A stretch of 64,000 nt of DNA from Flavobacterium sp. AG291 (GCF_003350375.1 NZ_QQAR01000005.1:150811-214810); one strand, 5' to 3'. Positions 34,598 to 43,634 are shown, numbered from the stretch's first letter. A program made the numbers and translations. Notes: generated by a model from the sequence alone, not told the origin.

Positions 34598-35464
34598 CTA
34601 TCTGGACTTAAAGTAGCCCAACAGTTTGGTTACATACGACTCGTCTACCCTGGTGCTCACAGCACCGGCACCACATCGGCTAAAGGTATCTTTAAAATAT
34701 TTCAGCCTTTCCTGATAATATGCGCCATACTGCAGCCTTACCGATTTTGCACCGGTATTTACCAGCATGCTTTGTCCGGTCTCGGCATCGAGCATGTTTA
34801 CAAGGCCGATGTTAGGCATCTCTTCCTCGCGGATGTCGTATACCCTCACCCCTGTAATATCGTGCTTTTTTGAAGCTATCTTTAGCGTATGCTCATAATC
34901 GGGCGATGCCATAAAATCAGAAATCACAAAAACGATAGCCTTCTTTTTAAGCACGCCACTCAAAAACTTCAGCGCCTGGCTTATATCCGTTTTTTTGCTT
35001 TTCGGCTCAAACTCAATAAGCTCGCGGATAATCCTCAACACGTGTGATTTTCCTTTCTTTGGCGGAATGAAAAGCTCAATCTGGTCTGAGAAAAGAATAA
35101 GCCCAATCTTATCATTGTTTTGGGTAGCGCTAAAAGCCATGGTAGCGGCAATTTCGGTAACAATATCTTTCTTGAACTCGTTTTTTGTACCAAAGCTCTC
35201 CGACCCCGAAACGTCTACCATAAGCATCATGGTAAGTTCACGTTCCTCTTCAAAAACCTTAATGTAAGGTTCGTTGTAACGCGCGGTAACATTCCAGTCT
35301 ATAGCACGTACATCGTCGCCAAACTGGTACTGCCGCACCTCGCTAAAGGTCATACCCCTTCCTTTGAAAGACGAATGATATTCACCCGAGAAGATATGAT
35401 TGCTCAGCCTTCGGGTTTTTATCTCGATCTTGCGAACCTTTTTTAGTATATCTTTTGTATCCAT
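34598..35464 (-). CDS. DUF58 domain protein of the MoxR-Bat operon
   Basis: A 288-residue cytoplasmic protein with 'FSGEYHSSFKGRGMTFSEVR' and 'GDDVRAIDWNVTARYNEPYI', the hallmark of DUF58. It also has a degenerate VWA-like region 'MMLMVDVSGSESFGTKNEFK'. DUF58 proteins nearly always accompany MoxR ATPases and are thought to be their clients or adaptors. It lies 104 bp downstream of moxR and 27 bp upstream of the DUF4381-like gene. Confidence 0.9.
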   Translation of the reverse strand: MDTKDILKKVRKIEIKTRRLSNHIFSGEYHSSFKGRGMTFSEVRQYQFGDDVRAIDWNVTARYNEPYIKVFEEERELTMMLMVDVSGSESFGTKNEFKKDIVTEIAATMAFSATQNNDKIGLILFSDQIELFIPPKKGKSHVLRIIRELIEFEPKSKKTDISQALKFLSGVLKKKAIVFVISDFMASPDYEHTLKIASKKHDITGVRVYDIREEEMPNIGLVNMLDAETGQSMLVNTGAKSVRLQYGAYYQERLKYFKDTFSRCGAGAVSTRVDESYVTKLLGYFKSR

Positions 35465-35568
35465 AATTTATTAGTTAAATGTTGTAATGTTGAATGTTAG
35501 AAAGTTTACAAAACCGGTATAACAGTACTGAAACTTTGAACTTTAAACATTTAAACTTTAAACTCGTT

Positions 35569-36573
35569 TTATGGCACTTCGATCTCGTTAACGATCTTGT
35601 TGATGATATCTACAGAAGTAATGTTTTCAGCTTCTGCCTCATAGGTAACCCCTATTCTGTGGCGAAGCACATCGTGAACTACTGCCCTTACATCTTCAGG
35701 TATTACAAAACCTCTGCGTTTGATGAAGGCATAACATTTTGCAGCAGTTGCAAGATTGATACTACCCCTTGGTGATGCCCCAAAACTGATAAGCGGTTTT
35801 AATTTTTCCAGCTTATAATTTTCAGGATAACGGGTAGCAAATATGATATCAAGAATATATTTTTCAATTTTTTCGTCCATATACACTTCACGTACAGCTT
35901 CCTGTGCACGAAGTATCTGGTCTAAAGTAACCACCTGGTTCACTTTATCATAAGCCCCTTTCAGATTCTGACGGATTACATGGCGCTCATCTTCCATTTT
36001 AGGATAGTCAATAACCGCTTTAAGCATAAAACGGTCTACCTGAGCTTCAGGAAGCGGATAAGTACCTTCCTGCTCTACCGGGTTCATGGTAGCCATTACC
36101 AGGAATGGTTTTTCCAGCTTAAAAGTATCTTCGCCTATGGTTACTTGTTTTTCCTGCATTGCCTCAAGCAATGCTGACTGCACTTTGGCAGGAGCCCTGT
36201 TAATCTCATCGGCAAGCACGAAGTTGGCAAAAACAGGACCTTTCTTAATTGTAAATTCGTTTTGTTTAATGTTGTAGATCATAGTACCTACAACATCGGC
36301 AGGAAGTAAATCGGGTGTGAACTGTATACGGCTGAATTTTCCGTGCACGGCCTGACTCAGTGTATTAATTGCAAGGGTTTTTGCAAGACCCGGCATACCT
36401 TCAAGCAGTATATGCCCCTGTCCTAAAAGACCTATAAGCAGTCGTTCAATCATATACTTTTGTCCTACGATAACTTTATTCATTTCCATGAAAAGCATAT
36501 CTACAAAAGCACTTTCCCTTTCTATTTTTTCATTAATCGCCCTAATATCGAGCGTTGATGTGTTTTCTTCCAT
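35569..36573 (-). CDS. moxR: MoxR-family AAA+ ATPase
   Basis: A 334-residue AAA+ protein. Start set at 36573 ('MEENTSTLDIRAINEKIERE'); the 33-bp upstream extension is not conserved in character. Walker A is 'LLEGMPGLAKTLAINTLS' (about 60-77) and Walker B 'FVLADEINRAPAKVQSALLE' (about 125-144). Sensor 1 is 'MATMNPVEQEGTYPLPEAQ' and sensor 2 'ISFGASPRGSINLATAAK'. It is the first gene of the operon and likely acts as a chaperone that matures the VWA proteins. Confidence 0.93.
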   Translation of the reverse strand: MEENTSTLDIRAINEKIERESAFVDMLFMEMNKVIVGQKYMIERLLIGLLGQGHILLEGMPGLAKTLAINTLSQAVHGKFSRIQFTPDLLPADVVGTMIYNIKQNEFTIKKGPVFANFVLADEINRAPAKVQSALLEAMQEKQVTIGEDTFKLEKPFLVMATMNPVEQEGTYPLPEAQVDRFMLKAVIDYPKMEDERHVIRQNLKGAYDKVNQVVTLDQILRAQEAVREVYMDEKIEKYILDIIFATRYPENYKLEKLKPLISFGASPRGSINLATAAKCYAFIKRRGFVIPEDVRAVVHDVLRHRIGVTYEAEAENITSVDIINKIVNEIEVP

Positions 36574-36768
36574 ATTCGTAAATTTTTTGGAGTGTGAATT
36601 TAGCAATGTTAAAGTAACGAAACAAATACATTTTTAATATAATGCATCTTTGTTAACGAGTTGTTAAAGCAAAACGTATAAAAGCAGCAAAAAACATTCC
36701 ACGATTTCAATAAACTCCAAAAAAATAATCTTACAAAACAAAACCCCTATGTCTCAGGCCAAATCCTT

Positions 36769-36776
36769 TATATTTG
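36769..36776 (+). promoter_or_regulatory. Promoter -7 element of a structured RNA candidate
   Basis: TATATTTG matches TAnnTTTG, about 5 bp before a region with a 12-bp closing stem and a terminator. Confidence 0.5.
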
Positions 36777-36780
36777 CAGC

Positions 36781-36897
36781 CTTGATTAATTACGGGGATA
36801 CACCACGGGGTTCTTCATGCCCGTGCTATACACCCTGCTGCAAATAGTTAATTAAGCTACCTAATAAGGCCTGTTGATTAGTCAACAGGCCTTTGTT
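36781..36897 (+). ncRNA. Structured RNA candidate between moxR and the aldo/keto reductase gene
   Basis: Plus-strand unit. After the -7 element, CTTGATTAATTA (36781-36792) pairs over 12 bp with TAGTTAATTAAG (36845-36856), allowing two G-U pairs. Inside is hairpin CACGGG/CCCGTG. A strong terminator (36866-36896) follows. It has no reading frame of note. Layout (closing stem, open interior, apical hairpin, terminator) is reminiscent of 6S-type RNAs such as the Rfam 6S-Flavo family, but I cannot confirm the match. The rest of the 400-bp gap (36574-36972) shows only the moxR upstream region. Confidence 0.5.
36866..36896 (+). terminator. Terminator of the structured RNA
   Basis: Hairpin AAGGCCTGTTGA / TCAACAGGCCTT with a 4-base loop, followed by TTG. 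Confidence 0.75.
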
Positions 36898-36972
36898 AGT
36901 ATTTTAGGGCAAAGGCATAGCTAACTGAATAATGATTTCATTATTTTTATAGCACAAAACCTTAATCCTACT

Positions 36973-37842
36973 ATGGACATTACACTTTCTCCCATAATTG
37001 CCGGCGCCATGAACTGGGGCGTTTGGCAGGCCAATTTTACTACAAAACAAATGGCCACCATGATTCATTCCTGCCTTGATCACGGTATCTCAACTTTTGA
37101 CCATGCTGATATCTATGGCGGATATACCACCGAAGCCGATTTTGGAAAAGGATTTGCCCAAAGCGGCATAGCCCGCGAAAAGATCCAGCTTATCTCTAAA
37201 TGCGGCATTCAGCACACCATTGGGAACAGACCCACTAAAGTAAAACACTATGATTATTCTAAAGAATACATAGTGTGGAGTGCCGAGAATTCTCTAAAAT
37301 TCCTGCAGACGGAATACCTGGATCTGTTACTGCTACACAGGCCAAGTCCGCTCATGCAGCCCGATGAAATTGCCGAAGCTGTTGAGAAACTGAAAAAAGA
37401 AGGAAAAATAAAAGCTTTTGGCCTTTCTAACTTTACCAACAGCCAAACCGATCTTATCCGTTCGAGAACTGAAGTTTTTGGAAACCAGATCGAATTCTCG
37501 GCAACGCATATCGAGCCTATGCTTGATGGCAGCCTGGATTACATGATAGTAAACAACATCAGGCCAATGGCGTGGAGTCCTATAGGAAGCGTATTTAAAG
37601 AGCATAATGACCAAACCCACCGCCTGAAATTATTAATGGCTGAACTTGTTGCCAAATACGAAGTAAGTGCCGATGTTATCCTGCTTGCATGGATAATGCA
37701 ACATCCTGCAGGAGTAGTGCCGGTATCGGGTTCTACCAGTGCTGAAAGGCTTAAAAACCAAATGAAGGCGACACAAATCAAACTGGATCTTGAAGACTGG
37801 TTTGCCGTATGGACAGAGAGCATAGGCAATAAGGTACCGTAA
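36973..37842 (+). CDS. Aldo/keto reductase, YdhF type
   Basis: A 289-residue cytoplasmic oxidoreductase. It has 'STFDHADIYGGYTTEADFGK' (catalytic Asp and Tyr), 'IQLISKCGIQ' (catalytic Lys), 'LDLLLLHRPSPLMQPDEIAE' (catalytic His) and 'VVPVSGSTSAERLKNQMKAT' (NADPH phosphate contact). Length and motifs fit the YdhF group. Substrate unknown. The gene is followed by a heptamer repeat and then an SDR gene. Confidence 0.9.
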   Translation: MDITLSPIIAGAMNWGVWQANFTTKQMATMIHSCLDHGISTFDHADIYGGYTTEADFGKGFAQSGIAREKIQLISKCGIQHTIGNRPTKVKHYDYSKEYIVWSAENSLKFLQTEYLDLLLLHRPSPLMQPDEIAEAVEKLKKEGKIKAFGLSNFTNSQTDLIRSRTEVFGNQIEFSATHIEPMLDGSLDYMIVNNIRPMAWSPIGSVFKEHNDQTHRLKLLMAELVAKYEVSADVILLAWIMQHPAGVVPVSGSTSAERLKNQMKATQIKLDLEDWFAVWTESIGNKVP

Positions 37843-37843
37843 G

Positions 37844-37887
37844 CAGTGTTCAGTGTTCAGTGTTCAGTGTTCAGTGTTCAGTGTTCA
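37844..37887. repeat. Heptamer tandem repeat, (CAGTGTT)6
   Basis: Six exact copies of CAGTGTT in a row just after the aldo/keto reductase stop. Looser CAGT/ACTG-rich strings occur at about 483, 7598, 12537 and 17557. Confidence 0.85.
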
Positions 37888-37947
37888 AAATTAAAGACTT
37901 ACATCCAAATCTTTAAATTATTAAATCTTTTCAATATTTAAATAAGT

Positions 37948-38700
37948 ATGAAAACAGCATTAATAACAGGCGCAACCAGCGGTATAGGCCGTGCCACAGC
38001 CCGACTATTAGCGAAGAACCATTACAGGCTCATCATTTGTGGACGCCGTGAAGACCGCCTTGCCGAATTGCAGGACGAATTTTCGCATCTTACCAAAGTG
38101 CATACACTAAACTTTGATGTTCGCCATAAAAAAGAAGTAGCACAGTCTCTAAAATCATTGCCTAAAGAATTTGCCAATATTGATGTGCTTATCAACAATG
38201 CCGGTAACGCCCACGGGCTGGACCCTATCGAAAACGGCGACGTGCACGACTGGGATGCCATGATAGATATTAATGTAAAAGGACTGCTGTATGTGTCTAA
38301 AGAAATTATCCCCGGAATGGTGGAACGCCGAAGCGGACACATTATCAACATCGGGTCGATTGCAGGAAAAGAAACCTATACCAATGGAAACGTATACTGT
38401 GCGACTAAACATGCCGTAGACGCTATAAATCAGGGAATGCGCATGGACCTTAACCAATATGGCATCCGGGTAGGAGCCATCAATCCCGGCATGGTAGATA
38501 CTGAATTTAGTGAAGTACGCTTTAAAGGCGATAAGCAAAGAGCCGAAAACGTATACAAAGGTTTTGAACCCCTTAAAGCCGAAGATATTGCCGATGTTAT
38601 CCACTTTGTAGTTTCAAGGCCATACCATGTAAATATTGCCGATCTTTTGATTTTGCCAACGGCGCAGGCATCAGCAACGATAGTAAATAAGAAGTTATAG
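37948..38700 (+). CDS. Short-chain dehydrogenase/reductase, YdfG-like
   Basis: A 250-residue SDR: cofactor motif 'TGATSGIGRATA' (7-18), 'NNAG' (about 88), catalytic Ser in 'IINIGSIAGKETYTNGN' and Tyr-x3-Lys in 'VYCATKHAVDAI' (about 150-155). The arginine-rich 'CGRREDRLAE' after the second strand favours NADP. YdfG-type enzymes oxidise 3-hydroxy acids such as serine or reduce related aldehydes. Single gene. Confidence 0.9.
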   Translation: MKTALITGATSGIGRATARLLAKNHYRLIICGRREDRLAELQDEFSHLTKVHTLNFDVRHKKEVAQSLKSLPKEFANIDVLINNAGNAHGLDPIENGDVHDWDAMIDINVKGLLYVSKEIIPGMVERRSGHIINIGSIAGKETYTNGNVYCATKHAVDAINQGMRMDLNQYGIRVGAINPGMVDTEFSEVRFKGDKQRAENVYKGFEPLKAEDIADVIHFVVSRPYHVNIADLLILPTAQASATIVNKKL

Positions 38701-38701
38701 T

Positions 38702-38729
38702 GTTATCGGGTTATTGGGTTACGGGTTGC
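38702..38729 (+). repeat. Left arm of inverted repeat around the four-helix-bundle gene
   Basis: 28 bp beginning GTTATCGGGTTATTGGG; it pairs with 39157-39184 at 26 of 28 positions. Confidence 0.85.
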
Positions 38730-38748
38730 TTACTCATACTTTAAAATT

Positions 38749-39156
38749 ATGGCTAAAATAGAACGATTTGAAGATTTGCAGGTATGGCAATTAGCCAGAG
38801 AGATTTGTCTTGATGTCTGGAACCTTTTTGAAACTACTTCACTAGGCAGAGATTATGAATTAAAAAATCAAATGAGCCGATGCTCAGGTTCTGTCATGGA
38901 TAATATCGCCGAAGGATTTGAAAGGAATGGCACACGTGAATTCATTCAATTTCTAAGCATTTCAAAAGGTTCCTGTGGTGAATTGAAATCGCAATTATAC
39001 AGAGCTTTAGACAGAAGGCACATTACTCAGAAACAGTTTGATAGTATAACCTCAAAAACTGATACTGAAAATAAGAAAATTGGTTCATTCATTGTATATC
39101 TAAACTCAAAGGAATACAAAGGCAGTAAATTCCATAAAACATATCCATCCCAATAG
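38749..39156 (+). CDS. Four-helix-bundle protein of the 23S rRNA IVS (S23) family
   Basis: A 135-residue all-helical protein with 'FEDLQVWQLAREICLDVW', 'YELKNQMSRCSGSVMDNIAE' and 'FERNGTREFIQFLSISKGSC', the TIGR02436 pattern. The family was first seen in intervening sequences of 23S rRNA genes and is otherwise scattered as single genes. Its function is unknown. Here the gene fills a 28-bp inverted repeat, and its stop codon touches the right arm. This layout copies that of rRNA intervening sequences, but outside rRNA. Confidence 0.85.
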   Translation: MAKIERFEDLQVWQLAREICLDVWNLFETTSLGRDYELKNQMSRCSGSVMDNIAEGFERNGTREFIQFLSISKGSCGELKSQLYRALDRRHITQKQFDSITSKTDTENKKIGSFIVYLNSKEYKGSKFHKTYPSQ

Positions 39157-39184
39157 GCAACCCGCAACTCAATAACCCGATAAC
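39157..39184 (-). repeat. Right arm of inverted repeat around the four-helix-bundle gene
   Basis: 28 bp beginning GCAACCCGCAACTCAATAAC, directly after the stop codon. A partial second ATAACCCG unit follows. Confidence 0.85.
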
Positions 39185-39197
39185 CCGATAACTCAAC

Positions 39198-40346
39198 ATG
39201 ATTAATAAACGCCTCTTAATTAAAAACCTACTCGCTCATAACGATGAGAGCAGCTTTTATGATAAGAAGCGTCAACTTAATTTACATACCAAAGAAGGTA
39301 AGGCGAAGTTTGTAAAACATATTTGCGCATTGTCGAACTCTAACCCTGAGAACAATTCGTATATCGTGGTGGGGGTTGAAGATCACGACAATGAAATTTT
39401 GGGCACCGACTTTTATGACGACAGCCGCATTCAGAATTTGGTAAATGCCTTTCTCGAAAATCCGCCTACCATACAGTATGAGAATGTGCCGTTTCCTAAC
39501 CTTCCGAAAGACAAGGTAGTAGGACTGGTAACGATAAAACCCAAAAATGGCACTTCTTATTTTAAAAAAGCAGTATATACTATTCCTGCAGGAGCAATAT
39601 TCTTAAGAAGAGGCAGCAACTCCATACCACTTGAACCCGGCACGGATATCCCTCATGCTTACGGCAATACCGATACCGTTTCCGGAATTGAAAATGGCTC
39701 ACGGAACAGCATTGCTCATACCCTTGAAGGGGTTATGGACTTTGTAACCAATCGCCATAAAGACATGACTGCCAAATACAAAGTCTTTAAAGAGCTGTTT
39801 GTAGTATGCTGGGCCGGACATAAAAAAGTAGTAAGAGGAAACACCTACTACTCCCGTGTAGACATTGAGCTTATTAACGAACAGATCAAGCTGTTCTATT
39901 CTGCCCTTGATGAAGTGAGCATCAGCTATAATGAAGACAGCTTTTCGATAACCGAATATGTTGCCCTAGGCCTTAACGACAGAACCAGCTATTATCCGTT
40001 AGAAGAAGTAATCATACGATTTGAAGATAATGGGTACTATAAAATGGATTCGGCGCTGCTTTTTGACCCTCCACAGTATAACCGCAAGATGATGTTTCAT
40101 ATTTACAATTCTAATCTTGCTCTACTTAAAAAGCTCGAAAAAGGATTATCCCTGTCTGAACGCGAACAGAAAGATTTAATCAATTTGCCATCTACCCTAA
40201 TGATTTGCCATTTAAATGGCTTTACAGAAGCAAAACAACGCCTCGCCGACGCCAAGCCCTTACTTAAAGCCTGGCCCGATGAGCAGGCTTATATTTCATT
40301 TAAGGAAGCCATGCGTATCTTACGCAAAATGAAATATGATGTATAA
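39198..40346 (+). CDS. AlbA_2 (Schlafen-like) domain protein
   Basis: A 382-residue cytoplasmic protein. The N-terminal 150 residues fit the AlbA_2/Schlafen divergent AAA-like fold: 'ESSFYDKKRQLNLHTKEGKA', 'HICALSNSNPENNSYIVVGV' and 'FFLRRGSNSIPL'-like 'AIFLRRGSNSIPLEPG'. The rest is helical and unassigned ('FDPPQYNRKMMFHIYNSN', 'EQKDLINLPSTLMICHLNGF'). AlbA_2 proteins often bind nucleic acids or act as regulators. It starts 13 bp after the inverted repeat flanking the preceding gene. Confidence 0.78.
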   Translation: MINKRLLIKNLLAHNDESSFYDKKRQLNLHTKEGKAKFVKHICALSNSNPENNSYIVVGVEDHDNEILGTDFYDDSRIQNLVNAFLENPPTIQYENVPFPNLPKDKVVGLVTIKPKNGTSYFKKAVYTIPAGAIFLRRGSNSIPLEPGTDIPHAYGNTDTVSGIENGSRNSIAHTLEGVMDFVTNRHKDMTAKYKVFKELFVVCWAGHKKVVRGNTYYSRVDIELINEQIKLFYSALDEVSISYNEDSFSITEYVALGLNDRTSYYPLEEVIIRFEDNGYYKMDSALLFDPPQYNRKMMFHIYNSNLALLKKLEKGLSLSEREQKDLINLPSTLMICHLNGFTEAKQRLADAKPLLKAWPDEQAYISFKEAMRILRKMKYDV

Positions 40347-40350
40347 AAAA

Positions 40351-40374
40351 CCCGGACCTTTAAATCAGCCCGGG
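40351..40374. terminator. Weak terminator between AlbA_2 gene and T9SS cargo gene
   Basis: Hairpin CCCGG / CCGGG with a 14-base loop and an A-tract on the left, between convergent genes. Confidence 0.45.
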
Positions 40375-40395
40375 CTTCCCTCTAAAAAACAAATT

Positions 40396-42591
40396 TTAAT
40401 GCTTAATCAGTTTGTAACTGCCACTACCCGCATCGGTAGTTACTTTTACAAAATAGATTCCGCTCTTCAGTGTGTAGGTGTCGATTATTGTATCATTTCC
40501 GGAAAAGCATAATCTACCATTAATGTCGTAAACATTTACAGACATCAGCTCTCCCTGCGCCACCTCAACATGAAGCTGATCTTTTACCGGGTTAGGATAT
40601 AACTTTGCAATTCTTAAAGCATTATCGTTTAGCCCTAATATCTCAACAACCTCTGTCGTAGCAGTATTGGTAACAATCGCCTCATTAAAATCGAAATAGA
40701 TCTCAGCTGTATTCGAAACAATATCACCTATTCCAAAACCTGCTTTAGGCTTAATTCTGTAAGTAATATGCCCATGGCTGCCAGGTTCGTTAGATGTACT
40801 ATCCGGAAGGAAAATATCTTTGTATTCAAACTCAAGCAGGTTATCAGTACGTTTTACAGTATAGCCGTGACTAGAAGCTATTGGCTGAAACGTTTCCCAA
40901 TCCAGCAACTCATCAAGTTCATTCTCAAGTTTAATGTTAATAGCTTCTGCAGTACCCGTGTTCTGGAAACGGATAGTATAAGTTAGGTAATCATTAACCT
41001 GTTCCTCATAAATTTTGGCTCCCTCGTGAACCGTAATATCATTAGGATCATAAGAGTTAACTATCACATCCTCATAAACTATTGTATTATTAGTCATATC
41101 AATATCACTTTCTACAACAGACAATTCAGCATTAAAATTAATGACCTCACCACCAATATTAACCGGTGGCTGTTTTACATAAAATTTTACGTTGCCCAAA
41201 ATTTGTTGGAAAGCTGCTACATCGCCTACCGTAAATGCTATTGTATTACCTGAAACCACTCCATTAAATGATGATCCTTCTGAGATAAATTCAAGTTTTG
41301 ATGAATCAAATTCAAGACTAACTGCTACATCATCTACATTAGAATTAGCCCAGTTTTTAACGGTTAAAAAGTAAACAATATTGAAACCTGGACGTGGATT
41401 ACTATAGGTATAAAAATTTACTCCTAAGTTATTAAACGGAGCTTGCTCAGGCAAACAATGCGAAATACTCCATTCGTTAATTTCATCTGTAAACTCAACA
41501 GTCTCTTCAACAGATGGAAATTCAGGAAACCCGGGAATAGAAGGAGTAAGAGTTAATGTATGAACACCATCTTCAAACCCGTAAAGAACATATTCACCAT
41601 TGGCGTCCGTGTAAGCTGTATAGGCATAAACTCCATCGATACTTACCGAAACTGCAATGCTCCCAAGTAGGGTATCCTCTTCATTACATACAGTATCTCC
41701 ATTGGCGTCCATACGAACCGTACCGGTTACAGTATTGTCAAATGCTTCATCGGTGTAAAACATTTGTGGGCCAGACCATGCACTCATGCCTCCATCCTCA
41801 CAAACTGCTCTTACATATACTTTGTACGCCCCCGATGAAAGACCTGTAACAACAAATGGATTAGCTGTTGCAACTACTCCCCATCCTGTAGGCACAACAT
41901 TTACAGGCACCACTTCTATCTCCCATTGTGTTGCAGTACCGGTTTCAGTCCAGCTTATCTCAGCTGAAGTAAGATCTATATTCTCTACTACTATTGCTGT
42001 AGGAGCGTTACATGCGGTAAAAATACCTACATCATCAAGTAACCATCTATCGGCATTATCACCTTCCATCACAAAAGCAATATGTACCTGCTGACCAGCG
42101 TAATTTGAAGGAATGGTTACAAATTTTTCAGTATAATCGGTCTGAATTGGATTTATCTGAAACTCGGTTGCAGTATAAATGGCCGTAAAAGTAGTCAGGT
42201 CAGCAGGATCAGTACCGACATATACTTTGTAAATCCCTCCCTGATCTCCGTTAACCATAAGTCTCGAATAAAATCGAATCTGGGCATTTTCTGTTACTTC
42301 AAAAGCAGGAGAAATAAGCCAGTCTTTAGGAATTACATCTGAGACAGCTACATTTTCCTTGTTAAGATAAGCAGCATAACTACCTGTATGAGCAGGTAAA
42401 TCTTCGCTGTCGGCCGGCGACTGCACCCATGTAACAGCTGGTCCAAATTGATTAATAACGATCCATCCAGGAGGTGCCAAAGGTAAATTTGGCCCCTGTG
42501 AAACCCAGGGAGATTCAAAACCCTCAATAGGCTGCTGTGCATAACCGCATAGCGATACCATTGCCATTACGGCAAGTAAAGTTTTTTTCAT
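40396..42591 (-). CDS. T9SS-secreted multidomain surface protein
   Basis: A 731-residue cargo protein: signal peptide (MKKTLLAVMAMVSLCGYAQ); choice-of-anchor-J-like domain (about 22-190, ending 'RWLLDDVGIFTACNAPT'); fibronectin III domain (about 192-285); SdrD-B-like domain (about 290-370, 'DANGDTVCNEEDTLLGSIAV'); and a DUF11-like region (about 390-640, 'YDPNDITVHEGAKIYEEQ'). The C-terminal sorting domain starts at 'LYPNPVKDQLHVEV' and ends 'GSYKLIKH'. T9SS moves it to the cell surface or medium. The ligand is unknown; adhesion is a guess. Confidence 0.87.
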   Translation of the reverse strand: MKKTLLAVMAMVSLCGYAQQPIEGFESPWVSQGPNLPLAPPGWIVINQFGPAVTWVQSPADSEDLPAHTGSYAAYLNKENVAVSDVIPKDWLISPAFEVTENAQIRFYSRLMVNGDQGGIYKVYVGTDPADLTTFTAIYTATEFQINPIQTDYTEKFVTIPSNYAGQQVHIAFVMEGDNADRWLLDDVGIFTACNAPTAIVVENIDLTSAEISWTETGTATQWEIEVVPVNVVPTGWGVVATANPFVVTGLSSGAYKVYVRAVCEDGGMSAWSGPQMFYTDEAFDNTVTGTVRMDANGDTVCNEEDTLLGSIAVSVSIDGVYAYTAYTDANGEYVLYGFEDGVHTLTLTPSIPGFPEFPSVEETVEFTDEINEWSISHCLPEQAPFNNLGVNFYTYSNPRPGFNIVYFLTVKNWANSNVDDVAVSLEFDSSKLEFISEGSSFNGVVSGNTIAFTVGDVAAFQQILGNVKFYVKQPPVNIGGEVINFNAELSVVESDIDMTNNTIVYEDVIVNSYDPNDITVHEGAKIYEEQVNDYLTYTIRFQNTGTAEAINIKLENELDELLDWETFQPIASSHGYTVKRTDNLLEFEYKDIFLPDSTSNEPGSHGHITYRIKPKAGFGIGDIVSNTAEIYFDFNEAIVTNTATTEVVEILGLNDNALRIAKLYPNPVKDQLHVEVAQGELMSVNVYDINGRLCFSGNDTIIDTYTLKSGIYFVKVTTDAGSGSYKLIKH

Positions 42592-42763
42592 AGTTTGTAA
42601 ATGTTTAAGTTTAAGTGCTTTAAAGTTAAGAAATTAATCTTCTCTTTCACAAAATAAGTAAACACTTACAGGAATTTATACCGAATTATCGATTAAAAGA
42701 CAATTACACCTGACAAAAGCAAGCTATAGCTGCTGCTTTTTAAAAATTTCGTAAACTTGTAGT

Positions 42764-43492
42764 ATGAGCAGAACATTAATAATAGGCGATATACATGGCA
42801 GTTATAAGGCTGTACTTCAAATTCTTGAACGCGCAAAAGTAACAACAACTGACAGGCTTATCTTTTTAGGCGATTTTGTAGATGGATGGGGTCAGTCGCC
42901 CGAGGTTATCGATCTGCTTATACAACTTAAAGAAACGCATCATTGTATTTTTATGCGGGGCAATCATGACGACCTACTACTACAATGGCTGCAAACAAAA
43001 ACCTATAACGACGAGTGGTTTAATCACGGTGGAAAAATAACTACTGAATCTTACTATGCCCTGTCTCCCGAAAAAAGACAACTCCATACGCTCTTCCTGG
43101 AAAGTTTACACGACTATTTTCTGGATGATGAAAACCGACTGTTTGTACATGCAGGATTTACCAACCTAAACGGTGTAAAACACGAGTACTTTACGCGTAT
43201 GTTCTACTGGGAGCGTACGTTATGGGAAACTGCACTCGCGCTTGACAAAACCATGGAACGCACTCATCCTAACTATCCTAAACGCTTTACACTGTATAAA
43301 GAAATATTTATTGGGCATACCCCCGTAACGCGAATCGGGCAGACGGTTCCTGTAAATATGGCTAATATTTGGAATGTAGATACCGGTGCTGCCTTTAAAG
43401 GCCCGCTTACCATTATGGATGCCGACACCAAAGAATACTGGCAAAGCGATCCTGTTTATACCTTATACCCTGAAGAAAACGGAAGGAATTAA
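42764..43492 (+). CDS. Calcineurin-type metallophosphoesterase
   Basis: A 242-residue cytoplasmic enzyme with the full metal-site set: 'IGDIHGSYKAV' (residue 7 on), 'LGDFVDGWGQSPEV' (about 36), 'MRGNHDDLLLQW' (about 65), 'LFVHAGFTN' (about 130) and 'FIGHTPVTRIGQ' (about 185). This is the bacterial serine/threonine phosphatase or Ap4A-hydrolase-like group. The substrate cannot be told from sequence. Single gene, with a bidirectional terminator downstream. Confidence 0.88.
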   Translation: MSRTLIIGDIHGSYKAVLQILERAKVTTTDRLIFLGDFVDGWGQSPEVIDLLIQLKETHHCIFMRGNHDDLLLQWLQTKTYNDEWFNHGGKITTESYYALSPEKRQLHTLFLESLHDYFLDDENRLFVHAGFTNLNGVKHEYFTRMFYWERTLWETALALDKTMERTHPNYPKRFTLYKEIFIGHTPVTRIGQTVPVNMANIWNVDTGAAFKGPLTIMDADTKEYWQSDPVYTLYPEENGRN

Positions 43493-43514
43493 TACTTGCA
43501 CTTATATCAAACAA

Positions 43515-43546
43515 AAAAACCGGAACATAACTATTCCGGTTTTTTA
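43515..43546. terminator. Bidirectional terminator: phosphoesterase (+) and unit I (-)
   Basis: Hairpin ACCGGAA / TTCCGGT with A-tract on the left and T-tract on the right. Confidence 0.8.
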
Positions 43547-43628
43547 TTCTTGTGGCTTCGCGCCCATTTCCTTTATCATTAAATCAAGCAACATTCTCAA
43601 CTAACATTATTAATTAAAAACTATTAAT
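43515..43628 (-). ncRNA. Candidate small RNA, unit I of the boxed family
   Basis: Minus-strand unit: box TTTACCTCA (43671-43679), 28 bp spacer and -7 TATATTTG (43635-43642). The RNA begins with CAGATTAATAG-like sequence, has a small GGC/GCC hairpin and ends at the terminator 43515-43546. It lacks the CCCCC loops, so it is related to the family mainly by its promoter. Confidence 0.5.
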
Positions 43629-43634
43629 CTGAGA

